Shown here in pieces: positions 8,319-16,900 of a stretch of DNA of 64,000 bases. The notes under the pieces are model-generated. The model searched no databases and was not told the origin of the DNA. It was given only the letters and a program-made list of their open reading frames with translations. The position numbers and the translations under genes are program-made. This DNA is from Geobacillus thermodenitrificans subsp. thermodenitrificans DSM 465 (GTDB taxonomy: Bacteria; Bacillota; Bacilli; Bacillales; Anoxybacillaceae), in assembly GCF_000496575.1 (NCBI RefSeq), contig NZ_AYKT01000001.1, positions 1-64,000 of the forward strand. Direction: 5' to 3'. Each line of letters starts with the position of its first letter. Within the stretch, counting starts at the first letter, position 1.

Positions 8319-9368
8319 ATGAACTTGGCTGATTACCAAGGGATATGGGTCTATATTGAAGTAAAAGACGGAAAGGTAGCCCCTGTTTCCTTGGAATTGC
8401 TTGGGGCCGGGCGAAAGCTCGCGGATAAACGCGGCACGGAACTTGGCGGAGTGTTGATTGGAAGCGGTATCAAAGAGCTCGCTCCGACGTTGTTCGCTTA
8501 TGGGGCCGACGTTGTCTACGTCTATGACGATCCGATTTTTGCCCATTACCGCACAGAACCGTATATGCGCGCATTGCTTCACTGTTGCCAAAAGTATAAG
8601 CCGGAAGTGCTGTTATACGGAGCGACGCCGACAGGAAAAGACTTAGCGAGCGCGATTGCCACGGATTTGCCGACTGGATTGACGGCGGATACGACGATTC
8701 TTGACATTGAAGAAGACACGGGATTATTGTTGGCAAGCCGACCGGCGTTTGGAGGCAACATTATGGCGACGATTTTATGCAAAAAGTACCGCCCGCAAAT
8801 GGCGACGGTCCGGCCGAAAGTAATGAAGGCTCTTCCGCCAGATCCGACTCGAACCGGCCGAATCGTTGAAGAGCGGATCGAGCTGCGCGAGGAGGAGATG
8901 CGGACGAAAGTGCTTGAAGTCGTAAGGCAAACAGTAAAAAAGGCGCGTATCGATGAAGCGGATATCGTCGTTGCCGGCGGCAAAGGAATGGGCAGCAAAG
9001 AAGGATTTCAGCTTATCCATGAGCTGGCGGATGTCCTCGGCGCCGCGGTCGGCGCTAGCCGTGATGTCGTTGAAGCCGGCTGGATCGACCACCATCACCA
9101 AGTCGGGCAAACCGGGGTGACGGTGACGCCGAAAATTTATTTCGCCATCGGCATCTCAGGAGCGATTCAACATATTGTCGGCATGCAAAACTCCGAACTG
9201 ATCATCGCCATCAATAAAGATCCGAACGCGCCCATTTTCCAATCGTGCCATTATGGCATTGTCGGCGATGCGTTGGAGATTGTGCCTTTATTAATCAAAC
9301 GGTTTAAAGAAGAGATCCCGAAATTAAAAGCATCAGCCGATGCGAAGGAGGAAATCCGCCATGCCTGA
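8319..9368 (+). CDS. fixB: Electron transfer flavoprotein alpha subunit, FixB type
   Basis: A 349-residue EtfA/FixB protein. The N-terminal Rossmann-like half (YIEVKDGKVAPVSLELLGAG, then LLYGATPTGKDLASAIA) and the C-terminal FAD-binding half (VVAGGKGMG, VGASRDVVEAGWIDHHHQVGQTG, AIGISGAIQHIVGM, INKDPNAPIF) are both complete. The 76-base gap after fixA contains AAGGAGGGG directly before the ATG. Its end overlaps fixC by eight bases. It forms a heterodimer with FixA and passes electrons to FixC. Confidence 0.92.
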   Translation: MNLADYQGIWVYIEVKDGKVAPVSLELLGAGRKLADKRGTELGGVLIGSGIKELAPTLFAYGADVVYVYDDPIFAHYRTEPYMRALLHCCQKYKPEVLLYGATPTGKDLASAIATDLPTGLTADTTILDIEEDTGLLLASRPAFGGNIMATILCKKYRPQMATVRPKVMKALPPDPTRTGRIVEERIELREEEMRTKVLEVVRQTVKKARIDEADIVVAGGKGMGSKEGFQLIHELADVLGAAVGASRDVVEAGWIDHHHQVGQTGVTVTPKIYFAIGISGAIQHIVGMQNSELIIAINKDPNAPIFQSCHYGIVGDALEIVPLLIKRFKEEIPKLKASADAKEEIRHA

Positions 9369-10656
9369 AAAATTTGACTGTATCGTCGTCGGAGCGGGTC
9401 CGGCCGGAACGGCTTGTGCCTATGAGCTCGCCAAAGCCGGAGTCAACGTATTGTTGCTTGAGCGCGGCGAATATCCAGGATCGAAAAACGTCATGGGCGG
9501 CGTGCTCTATCGAAAAATGATGGAAGACATAATCCCTGAGTTTTATAAAGAGGCGCCGCTCGAGCGGCCGATTGTTGAACAGCGGTTTATGTTGATGGAT
9601 AAAGAGTCAGCGGTGACGTTCAGCTATAAAGGATTGGAGTGGGGACGCGAGCCGTATAACAACTTTACCGTTTTGCGGGCGAAATTTGACCAATGGTTTG
9701 CCGAGAAAGCGGTCGAACAAGGAGCGTTGCTTGTTTGTGAAACGGTGGCACTCGAATGCATCGTCGAAAACGGCCGCGTCGTCGGTGTCCGCACTGACCG
9801 TCCAGATGGCGAGGTATACGCCGATGTCGTTGTGCTGGCTGATGGCGTCAATTCGCTTTTGGCGAAACAGCTCGGGTTTCATCGCGAATGGCGGCCGGAT
9901 GAAGTTGCCTTAGCAACAATGGAAATTTTAAAGTTGGACAAAAAAGTGATTGAAGAGCGTTTCAATCTCGAACCAGGGCAAGGATGCACGATCGAACTGC
10001 TCGGTGATGCGACGAAAGGCATTTTAGGGACAGGGTTTTTATATACGAATAAAGATACGTTAAGCATCGGCGTCGGCACGCTGCTTTCCGGGCTGATTAA
10101 GCATAAGATTAAGCCGTATGAGCTGCTTGAATACGTGAAAAACCATCCAATGATTCGACCGTATCTTCAAGGGAGCGAACCGGTCGAGTATTTGGCGCAC
10201 TTGATTCCGGAAGGTGGCTATCATTCGATGCCGAAAGTCGTCGGCGACGGCGTGCTTGTCGTCGGTGACGCCGCCCAGCTCGTCAACGCCATTCACCGTG
10301 AAGGCTCGAACATGGCGATGACTTCCGGGCGCTTGGCAGCCGAAACGATCATTATGGCCAAAACGTACAACGACTTCTCGGAAAGCATGCTTGACCACTA
10401 TCGCCTGAAACTGATGGAAAGCTTTATTGTCCAAGACTTGAAGAAGTATAAAGATGCCACCCATCATTTTGATGCGTTCCCGCAATATTTTGAACGCTAT
10501 ATTCCGCTGCTCAACCGGGCGGCTAGCCATATGTTCACCGTCGATGGAGCATCGAAGTGGGAAAAACAGAGAAAAATTTGGCGCGATCTTGGCTCGATGA
10601 AAGAAAAACTCAAATTGGCGCGCGATGTGTTTAAGGCATGGGAGGTGATGAAATAA
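9361..10656 (+). CDS. fixC: FixC, flavoprotein of the FixABCX complex (ETF:quinone oxidoreductase-like)
   Basis: A 431-residue flavoprotein. The N-terminus IVVGAGPAGTACAYELA is a dinucleotide-binding GxGxxG motif; GSKNVMGGVLY and VVGDAAQLVNAIHREGSN are typical of the FixC/ETF-QO family, the latter contacting FAD. The start at 9361 has GAAGGAGG upstream. It reads into fixX with a TAATG overlap. In characterised complexes FixC carries the high-potential branch to the membrane quinone. Confidence 0.92.
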   Translation: MPEKFDCIVVGAGPAGTACAYELAKAGVNVLLLERGEYPGSKNVMGGVLYRKMMEDIIPEFYKEAPLERPIVEQRFMLMDKESAVTFSYKGLEWGREPYNNFTVLRAKFDQWFAEKAVEQGALLVCETVALECIVENGRVVGVRTDRPDGEVYADVVVLADGVNSLLAKQLGFHREWRPDEVALATMEILKLDKKVIEERFNLEPGQGCTIELLGDATKGILGTGFLYTNKDTLSIGVGTLLSGLIKHKIKPYELLEYVKNHPMIRPYLQGSEPVEYLAHLIPEGGYHSMPKVVGDGVLVVGDAAQLVNAIHREGSNMAMTSGRLAAETIIMAKTYNDFSESMLDHYRLKLMESFIVQDLKKYKDATHHFDAFPQYFERYIPLLNRAASHMFTVDGASKWEKQRKIWRDLGSMKEKLKLARDVFKAWEVMK

Positions 10657-10943
10657 TGAGCCATTCGTCAACCATTGAGGAAAAGCAATATTTAGTCCGA
10701 TTTAATGCCGATACGAAATCACACCTTCACGTCCTTGACCACGACATTTGCCTGACGAAATGTCCGGATAAAATTTGCACGATTTTCTGCCCGGCGGCGG
10801 TATATAAATGGGAGGGAACACGGATGCATGTTGGTTATGAAGGATGTCATGAATGCGGCAGCTGCCGCATCGGCTGTCCATATGAAAATATTCGTTGGGA
10901 GTATCCGAGAGGCGGCCACGGGATCGTCTTTCGGTTAGGGTGA
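10656..10943 (+). CDS. fixX: FixX, ferredoxin-like subunit
   Basis: A 95-residue iron-sulfur protein. Eight cysteines occur in two groups: CLTKCPDKICTIFCPA (about residues 29-44) and CHECGSCRIGCP (about 69-80), followed by the family's NIRWEYPRGGHGI. The second group is a 4Fe-4S motif and is followed by proline; part of the first group may hold a second cluster or be structural. It starts inside the fixC stop codon. Together with FixC it links the bifurcating FixAB flavin to quinone. Confidence 0.92.
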   Translation: MSHSSTIEEKQYLVRFNADTKSHLHVLDHDICLTKCPDKICTIFCPAAVYKWEGTRMHVGYEGCHECGSCRIGCPYENIRWEYPRGGHGIVFRLG

Positions 10944-10948
10944 TCGCC

Positions 10949-11164
10949 ATGTTCCAAATCGGGGATTGCGTCGTTTTCGCCCGTGATGGGGCAAGGGGAA
11001 TCGTGCTTGAAATGAACGATCACTCCTGCCACGTGTTATGGGAAGACCGTTTTGTCAGCTGGGAGAAAAAAGAGCTGTTAACGGTCGATGTTGAGTTGAC
11101 GAAAAGACAAACAATCCGTGTTTCTTCCGAACATGTTTCCTCTGATGTCAACCACCCGTTGTAA
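10949..11164 (+). CDS. Small protein of unknown function, last gene of fix operon
   Basis: A 71-residue protein beginning FQIGDCVVFARDGARGIVLEM and continuing HVLWEDRFVSWEKKELL. The alternation of short beta-strand-like segments and the opening FxIGDxVV resembles small SH3/Tudor-like barrels, but I recognise no family. It starts five bases after fixX, has only a weak RBS (GGGTGATC), and its stop codon lies inside the terminator hairpin, so it is part of the fix transcript. Function unknown. Confidence 0.55.
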   Translation: MFQIGDCVVFARDGARGIVLEMNDHSCHVLWEDRFVSWEKKELLTVDVELTKRQTIRVSSEHVSSDVNHPL

Positions 11165-11176
11165 GGGTGGTTTTTT
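11150..11176 (+). terminator. Terminator of fixABCX operon
   Basis: AACCACCC pairs with GGGTGGTT over the loop GTTGTAA, followed by TTTTTT. The stop codon of the last small gene lies in the loop. Confidence 0.85.
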
Positions 11177-11383
11177 GTGTGCATGGGCAGCCCTCCGTGC
11201 TCACTAGGAAAGGTTTGGTTATGAACGGTGCAAAGACAAAATTTCATTGGAAATTGCTGATTTGCGGATGCTGTGTATGACAATCAAGCTGATGAACGGC
11301 ATCCGTTTGGATCAAGTGATGAAACGGTTTGGGCAATGGGTTCATGCCATAGCGAACGGGAGATCACGCCGTTCGCTTTTTTT
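11177..11383 (+). other. Intergenic segment ending in a terminator; possible small transcript
   Basis: AGCGAACGG (11351-11359) pairs with CCGTTCGCT (11369-11377) and is followed by seven T, a good terminator. It lies ~175 bases past the previous terminator, so something short is transcribed between them. Open frames here (for example a 19-codon one at 11221 with AGGAAAGG upstream) resemble nothing known; an sRNA is equally possible. Confidence 0.4.
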
Positions 11384-11630
11384 AGGTGTAGGGACTATCT
11401 TTTGTTATTTTGTTCCTTTGAAGGAAATTATTTTTTTATATTTTGCCGGTAATATATTGGAGGTTTTAACGTTTATATATTCGGGAGTGAAAATGTAACA
11501 ACTATTTTTTTACAAAAAACCTTTAAATTTCAAATCAGCTTGTAATAAAATGAAAGTGTTCTTTGATAATTCTTTTGTTCTAGCCTTATCTGTTCATTGA
11601 TTTAGTGAATGATTTCCACTTCACTTGACT

Positions 11631-11858
11631 TGAAGAGGGCGTTTCTTCGTTTCACGACGAAAGCCGCCTTTCGCCTCTCTGAGCCCTATTTTGGGTCGTC
11701 CCAACGGTGAGCATCCGGTGATTCGGAGTTCTTTCGCACCGCGGATATTTTACCTATGGGAGGCTTGGCTTTTTCCGTGAAAATGTGGGTGCGTTGAGCC
11801 GCCGTTTTCATGATCGGGTGAAGAACAAAGTTTGCTCATGGAACTTTTCCATGAAACC
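11631..11858 (+). promoter_or_regulatory. Structured leader region upstream of asnB
   Basis: Several helices fit together. AGAGGGCG (11633-11640) can pair with CGCCTCT (11671-11677) around a TTTCTTCGT/ACGACGAAA hairpin. TTGGGTCGTCCCAA follows at 11690-11703. CGGTG/CACCG enclose TCCG/CGGA (11705-11741). A 10-bp stem with two G-U pairs joins CGTGAAAATG to CGTTTTCATG (11776-11812). CATGGAA(N)3TTCCATG ends it near 11838-11853. No T-box, SAM, c-di-AMP or lysine signature is convincing; the ACCGCGG at 11738-11744 is reminiscent of, but not, a T-box antiterminator. I see no good promoter, although TTGACA occurs at 11903. Confidence 0.4.
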
Positions 11859-12015
11859 CCATATATAAAAACATCATACACAGGGCCTTTATCATGTGGG
11901 GGGTTGACACTAAATTACATTCATCTTCTGTTGATTGGCCAAACTCTGCCTTTTATGAGCGTAAAGCAACAATCTTCTTTTAGAACGATGATACCAAGGG
12001 GGAAGAATCAACATT

Positions 12016-13923
12016 ATGTGCGGCTTTATCGGTTGTGTTCACGATCATCCGCGAATAAGAAATAAAAAATGGAACGAAATGTTTCAACTAATGAACGGTC
12101 TTATTACCCATCGCGGTCCTGATGATGAAGGGTATTTTTTTGATGACTACGTGTCTTTCGGGTTTCGACGTTTAAGCATTATCGATTTAGAAGCAGGGCA
12201 TCAGCCGCTCTCTTACGAAAACGAACGCTACTGGATCATCTTTAACGGGGAAATCTACAACTATATTGAATTGCGGGAAGAACTGTTGGCGAAGGGGCAT
12301 CAATTCGCGACGCACTCTGATACTGAAGTGATTGTTGCTCTTTATAGCGTGGAAAAAGAAAAAGCAGTCGAAAGGCTGCGCGGGATGTTTGCGTTTGTCA
12401 TTTGGGACAAGCAAGAGAAATCGGTGTTTGCGGCGCGGGACCCGTTTGGTATTAAGCCATTTTTTTATGCGGAACAAGAGGGTCGCACATTTTTTGCTTC
12501 AGAAAAGAAAAGCATTTTGTTTGCGTTGGGGCATGAATCATTGGAGCATGATTCTCTACAACATTATTTAACCTTCCAATACGTCCCTGAGCCATTGACG
12601 ATGTCGTCTGGCATTTACAAGTTGGAACCAGGGCATTATATCAAGAAAAAAGTTGGGGAACCGCTCACCGTTCACCGTTATTGGAAAGCATCCTTCCAGC
12701 CTGTTCGCCAATCGGAAGAGGAGCTTGTGAAACAAATTCGCGAGGCGCTGTTTGATTCGGTGAACGTGCATATGCGCAGCGATGTGCCGGTTGGAGCGTT
12801 TTTGTCAGGCGGGATTGACTCATCGTTGATCGTGGCCATCGCCAAGCAATTCCATCCGCATCTTAAGACATTTTCTGTCGGGTTTGAGCGGGAAGGGTTC
12901 AGCGAAATTGATGTTGCCAAAGAAACGGCGGAGAAGCTCGGTGTGGACAATATCAGCTATGTCATCTCCCCGCAGGAGTATATGGACGAGCTTCCGAAAA
13001 TCATGTGGCATATGGATGACCCATTAGCTGATCCGGCAGCTGTGCCGCTCTATTTTGTGGCCCGTGAGGCGAGAAAACATGTTACGGTCGTGCTTTCCGG
13101 TGAGGGGGCAGACGAGCTGTTTGGCGGTTACAATATTTATCGCGAACCGCAGTCACTGCGGCTGTTCGAGCGGATGCCAGACGTGGTGAAAGCTGTGTTG
13201 CGGATGATCGCGAAGCTTCTTCCGGATGGAATGAAAGGAAAAAGTTTCTTAGAACGCGGGACGACGCCGCTCGAGGAACGGTATGTTGGCAATGCGAAAA
13301 TGTATAGCGAAAACGAAAAAGAGGCATTACTCAAAACATATCAAAAAGGGCGCGAGTATACAACGATTACGGCTCCCTTTTATGAAGAAACGTCTCATTA
13401 CCCTCCGGTCAACCGGATGCAATACATTGACATTCATACATGGCTAAGAGGCGATATTTTATTAAAAGCGGATAAAATGACGATGGCTCATTCGCTCGAA
13501 CTGCGGGTTCCATTTTTAGATCGAAAGGTGTTTGAAGTCGCATCCAAAATTGCTCCTGACATGAAAACAGCCAACGGTACGACAAAATACATTTTGCGCA
13601 AGGCCGCTGAAGGCATCGTGCCGGATCATGTGTTAAACCGGAAGAAACTAGGGTTCCCGGTGCCGATTCGCCATTGGCTGAGAAATGAAATGTATGACTG
13701 GGCAAGACGACTTATCTATGAAAGTGAAACTGACCATTTGTTCCATAAGGATGTGCTATACCGTTTGCTCGATGAGCACGCCCAGCAGAAAGCGGATCAT
13801 AGTCGCAAGCTGTGGACCGTCTTGGCGTTTATGATCTGGCACCAAGTCTATGTAGAAAAGAAATACGATTTTGCTTTATCTGTACAAGACGAAAAGTGGT
13901 CAACATCTGTTTTGGAGGCATAG
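12016..13923 (+). CDS. asnB: Asparagine synthase (glutamine-hydrolysing)
   Basis: A 635-residue class B asparagine synthetase. Cys2 (MCGFIG) is the glutaminase nucleophile; IIFNGEIYNY and SDTEVI belong to the N-terminal amidotransferase domain. The ATP-pyrophosphatase signature SGGIDSS starts the synthetase half, followed by SGEGADELFGGYNIYREP and HSLELRVPFLD. It matches B. subtilis AsnB along its length, including the RKLGFPVPIRHWL end. It converts aspartate, ATP and glutamine to asparagine; B. subtilis AsnB also affects peptidoglycan diaminopimelate amidation. AGGGGGAAG precedes the ATG. Monocistronic: long structured leader in front, terminator behind. Confidence 0.93.
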   Translation: MCGFIGCVHDHPRIRNKKWNEMFQLMNGLITHRGPDDEGYFFDDYVSFGFRRLSIIDLEAGHQPLSYENERYWIIFNGEIYNYIELREELLAKGHQFATHSDTEVIVALYSVEKEKAVERLRGMFAFVIWDKQEKSVFAARDPFGIKPFFYAEQEGRTFFASEKKSILFALGHESLEHDSLQHYLTFQYVPEPLTMSSGIYKLEPGHYIKKKVGEPLTVHRYWKASFQPVRQSEEELVKQIREALFDSVNVHMRSDVPVGAFLSGGIDSSLIVAIAKQFHPHLKTFSVGFEREGFSEIDVAKETAEKLGVDNISYVISPQEYMDELPKIMWHMDDPLADPAAVPLYFVAREARKHVTVVLSGEGADELFGGYNIYREPQSLRLFERMPDVVKAVLRMIAKLLPDGMKGKSFLERGTTPLEERYVGNAKMYSENEKEALLKTYQKGREYTTITAPFYEETSHYPPVNRMQYIDIHTWLRGDILLKADKMTMAHSLELRVPFLDRKVFEVASKIAPDMKTANGTTKYILRKAAEGIVPDHVLNRKKLGFPVPIRHWLRNEMYDWARRLIYESETDHLFHKDVLYRLLDEHAQQKADHSRKLWTVLAFMIWHQVYVEKKYDFALSVQDEKWSTSVLEA

Positions 13924-13935
13924 CAGCGAACTGAA

Positions 13936-13971
13936 AAGGGGTCTCGGGAGTGTAGCCGGGACTCCTTTTTT
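13936..13971 (+). terminator. Terminator after asnB
   Basis: AAGGGGTCTCGG and CCGGGACTCCTT form a 12-bp stem with G-U pairs, followed by TTTT. Confidence 0.8.
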
Positions 13972-14100
13972 GATGATTGCAAACAGAAAAGGAGTTCAGC
14001 AGTGAAGGGGGGAGTCAGCTCCCGTTTGATGCGGAAAGCAGGATTCCACAACGTTTTCCCTCAAATGAGCAACGGTTGGAAACGTATGTGTTCACGGAAT

Positions 14101-14148
14101 AAAAAACCCCCTTCTTGACCTGTTTCTCCGTAAGAAACAGGTCAAGAA
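14101..14148 (-). terminator. Terminator of the two-component operon
   Basis: A perfect 16-bp stem (14112-14127 with 14133-14148) around loop CCGTA is followed on the minus strand by GGGGGTTTTTT. The histidine kinase stop codon at 14142 lies inside the stem. Confidence 0.9.
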
Positions 14149-15206
14149 AAGGGACCGCGAATGGGAAGTTCCACTGTAAAGGTCGCTCCTTCTCCCGGCT
14201 CGCTCTGAACGGAGATAGTTCCATGGTGCATATCCACAATTTGTTTCGCGATCGCCAAGCCGAGCCCGCTGCCGCCTGCGGCGCGATGGCGGGATTTATC
14301 GACTTTATAAAACCGCTCAAAAATGCGGGGTTGGTCATGCTTTGGAATTCCCGGCCCTGTATCAGAAATCGTGACGATGGCTTGTTCGCCACGGCGTTGA
14401 ACCTGGACGGTGATTGTTCCTCCTTTCGGTGTAAATTTGATGGCATTATGGATCAAGTTCAGCCACACTTGACTGAGCAAATCTTCATCAGCTGTAATCG
14501 ATACTTTTTCCATCACGGCACACATGTCCACGTCTTTTTCCGCCCACTGCGGCTCGCAGTGAAGAATGAGCGTTTGTAATTGCGTGTCCAAACGATAGGA
14601 TGTCGGATGAAGCGGGTAGCGCTCAGAATCTAACATCGCCAACCGCAGCAAATTCTCGCTTAGCTTTGACAGTCTTACGCATTCAGTTTCAATAATATCA
14701 AGATAATGCATCCGCTGCTCTTGGCTTAAGTTCTCGTTTTTGAGTGCGCGGGCAAATCCACGAATCGATGTTAGCGGAGAGCCAATCTCATGAGAAACGT
14801 TGGAAATAAATTCTTGACGCATGTCTTCCATGGCCTGCAAATTTGCGGCCATGTCGTTAATGCGTGTCACGAGTTCGGCAAACGGATGATGCCGTCCGCC
14901 CCAGTCAACCTGAAGATTCACTCGAAAATCGCCTTTGGCGATTCGATTAATGGCGTCTATTAAGTGGTGCCAAAATACTCTTTCGCGCTTTCGCAAAAAA
15001 GGACCGATCGCGCTCATGGTCATCCCGAATAGCAAAAAGCCGAAGATCGATGAAATGATTTGCCGAACGAGCGGATGCGGCTGCCAAGCGAATCGGGTGT
15101 AGATCGCTTCTGTGATGAAATATGCCGCAGACCAAAAGAGGCAGATGATTGACATCACAGCGATCACGGTCAAGATGGATTTAAACACAAACCATAATCG
15201 TTTCAT
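14142..15206 (-). CDS. Two-component sensor histidine kinase
   Basis: A 354-residue membrane kinase. Two membrane segments at about residues 11-33 and 47-70 bracket a very short extracytoplasmic loop, so signal input is likely from within the membrane. HAMP spans about 71-125. The H box SNVSHEIGSPLTSIRGF puts the phospho-accepting histidine at residue 139. N box NLIHNAIKFTPKGG, G1 SDTGPGIP and G2 GGSGLGLAIAK complete an ATPase domain. The start overlaps the response-regulator stop (ATGA). Short-loop kinases of this kind often sense cell-envelope stress; a DrrAB-type exporter lies immediately upstream. Confidence 0.88.
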   Translation of the reverse strand: MKRLWFVFKSILTVIAVMSIICLFWSAAYFITEAIYTRFAWQPHPLVRQIISSIFGFLLFGMTMSAIGPFLRKRERVFWHHLIDAINRIAKGDFRVNLQVDWGGRHHPFAELVTRINDMAANLQAMEDMRQEFISNVSHEIGSPLTSIRGFARALKNENLSQEQRMHYLDIIETECVRLSKLSENLLRLAMLDSERYPLHPTSYRLDTQLQTLILHCEPQWAEKDVDMCAVMEKVSITADEDLLSQVWLNLIHNAIKFTPKGGTITVQVQRRGEQAIVTISDTGPGIPKHDQPRIFERFYKVDKSRHRAAGGSGLGLAIAKQIVDMHHGTISVQSEPGEGATFTVELPIRGPFS

Positions 15207-15877
15207 TGGCGTGCCTCCAGCCGATAGCCGAGTCCACGAATCGTGCGGATGAAAAAGGGAGCGTTCGGCTGAGCGAACCGTTCACGCAGCCGCTTGATAT
15301 GAACATCAACGGTTCGCTCATCTCCTTCATAATCGTAACCCCAAATCTGTTCAATCAATTCGTCGCGCGTGAACGTTTTACCGGGATAGCTGGCCAGTTG
15401 AAAAAGCAGTTCGAATTCTTTTGGTGGCAAAGGGACTTCCACGTCTCCCAAACGGCATTCGTACGTCTTGCGGTTTAACGACAAATGGCCAATTTGCACG
15501 ATTTGCGAGGTGGCGATACGATACCGTTTAAGCAATGCTTTGACACGGGCGACAAGTTCAAGGGGGTCAAACGGTTTGACGAGATAGTCGTCTGCCCCAA
15601 GAGAAAATCCTTTCACTTTTTCCCTCGTTTCCCCTTTAGCGGTCAACATCAGAATGGGAACATCGTCATAGTCGCGCAGTTCACGGCATAGTTCCCACCC
15701 ATCCATTTCCGGCATCATAATATCCATAATGACCAAATCTACTTTCGTCGTTTCTAGCACGTCAAGTGCTTCTTTTCCATTAGCTGCTTCGTGGATTGTC
15801 AATCCTTCCAAACTTAAAAAATGGCTGACGAGTTCGCGGATATGTGCATCATCATCGACAACTAAAATTCGGGCCAT
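15203..15877 (-). CDS. OmpR/PhoB-family response regulator
   Basis: A 224-residue regulator: receiver domain (DDD at 8-10, phospho-accepting Asp52 in VIMDIMMPEMDGW, Lys in LMLTAKG near 102) and an OmpR-type winged helix (LPPKEFELLFQLASYPGKTFTRDELIEQIWGYDY, then RTVDVHIKRLRERF and IRTIRGLGYRLE). Two ATGs compete. GGAGGG is three bases from the first (15883) and nine from the second (15877), so I chose the second. The next gene on the same strand is its cognate kinase. Confidence 0.88.
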   Translation of the reverse strand: MARILVVDDDAHIRELVSHFLSLEGLTIHEAANGKEALDVLETTKVDLVIMDIMMPEMDGWELCRELRDYDDVPILMLTAKGETREKVKGFSLGADDYLVKPFDPLELVARVKALLKRYRIATSQIVQIGHLSLNRKTYECRLGDVEVPLPPKEFELLFQLASYPGKTFTRDELIEQIWGYDYEGDERTVDVHIKRLRERFAQPNAPFFIRTIRGLGYRLEARQ

Positions 15878-15908
15878 TGTCATCTTCCCTCCACGCGTTC
15901 TCTTTTCC

Positions 15909-15937
15909 ATTGTGCCGTTTTCGTTCGTCCCCGTCAA
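15909..15937 (-). promoter_or_regulatory. Sigma-A promoter of response-regulator gene
   Basis: On the minus strand TTGACG, a 17-base spacer, and CACAAT. The -35 element falls in the proximal copy of a 64-base-spaced direct repeat. Confidence 0.5.
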
Positions 15938-16010
15938 TGTAGCGGGCGTATTGCTCGCCATTCATCGCTATTCGTCCGATGTTTTCGTTCGTTTCCGTTA
16001 ATGTAGCAGC
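15917..16010 (-). repeat. Direct repeat, 64-base period, upstream of response regulator
   Basis: A block of about 28 bases containing GACGAACGAAAAC and GCTACATT occurs twice (15917-15945 and 15981-16009), with a few substitutions. The proximal copy overlaps the -35 region. Paired direct repeats of this kind are typical OmpR-family binding arrangements, so autoregulation is plausible; a simple tandem duplication is the alternative. Confidence 0.5.
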
Positions 16011-16107
16011 CCATCTGTTCCTTATTTTCATCCTGACGTCAGATCGTGAATGAATCTGTTTGTTGGTTTTGGCTGTTCGGGGGATAAGTGTCAGACATCC
16101 CCCATGA

Positions 16108-16899
16108 TTATGCGCGGCGCATATAGACACGAACCGTGATCGGGGCAAAAATCGCGACAATCGCTCCTGCGCCGATTAAAGAAATAATAAAATCAGTGCC
16201 AATCGTGCCATGGTTCGTTAGTTCGCGAACGGCCGTGATCATATGGGAAAGGGGATTGGCTTTGGCAATCCATTGCAGCCAGTCAGGCATTGTCTTGACT
16301 GGCACGAACGCATTTGAAAGAAACATAAGCGGAAACAGCGCCAACATGGAAATTCCTTGTACGCTAGCTGCATTGCGGGCAATGACGCCGAAGAAGGCAA
16401 ATATCCAGCTGACAGCCCACGTGCACCCGATGGAGAACACGATGGCAAGCGCCACACTGGCGACACCTCCTTCCGGACGATAGCCGATGAGAAATCCGAT
16501 GGTAAACGTCAGCACAGCGGCAATGACATAGCGAACGACATCGGCTAATAACGCCCCTGCCAACGGCGCGATGCGGGCGATCGGCAATGATTTAAAGCGG
16601 TCGAACACACCTTTGTCCATATCATCCCGAAGTTGGACTCCTGAAGCGACAGAGGCGCCGATCAATGTTTGGATGAGAATGCCGGGAATAATCATTGGCA
16701 GGTAGTTGTCCACATTTCCGGCGATGGCTCCACCAAAGATATAAGTAAACATCAACGTGAAAATGATCGGCTGGAAAGTGACGTCAAATAGTTGTTCCGG
16801 CGTACGCCGTACCTTCAGCAAACCGCGGTAGGCCATTGTAAACGAGTTTCGCACCGCTTGGGAAATGCTCGTACGGCTGTTCAGTTGGCGAGTGTTCAT
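16108..16899 (-). CDS. ABC-2 type exporter permease, DrrB-like
   Basis: A 263-residue permease with six predicted membrane segments. FQPIIFTLMFTYIFGGAI, MIIPGILIQTLI and the ABC-2 signature FPLMFLSNAFVPVKTMPDWLQWIAKANPLSHMITAVREL near the C-terminus match the daunorubicin-resistance DrrB group. The ATG follows the ATPase stop after one base (TAGAATG) with GGGAGG inside the end of that gene. Together they should export a hydrophobic drug or lipid-like compound. Confidence 0.88.
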   Translation of the reverse strand: MNTRQLNSRTSISQAVRNSFTMAYRGLLKVRRTPEQLFDVTFQPIIFTLMFTYIFGGAIAGNVDNYLPMIIPGILIQTLIGASVASGVQLRDDMDKGVFDRFKSLPIARIAPLAGALLADVVRYVIAAVLTFTIGFLIGYRPEGGVASVALAIVFSIGCTWAVSWIFAFFGVIARNAASVQGISMLALFPLMFLSNAFVPVKTMPDWLQWIAKANPLSHMITAVRELTNHGTIGTDFIISLIGAGAIVAIFAPITVRVYMRRA

Positions 16900-16900
16900 T

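Noticed and set aside
11731-11750. ACCGCGG as evidence of a T-box riboswitch before asnB
   Set aside because: The rest of the T-box (stem I motifs, specifier loop, full TGGNACCGCG and adjoining terminator) is absent.
11903-11960. TTGACA at 11903 and a TTGGCC...TGC motif near 11936 as sigma-A or sigma-54 promoter of asnB
   Set aside because: No -10 lies at 16-19 bases, and the GG-GC spacing is one base short for sigma-54.
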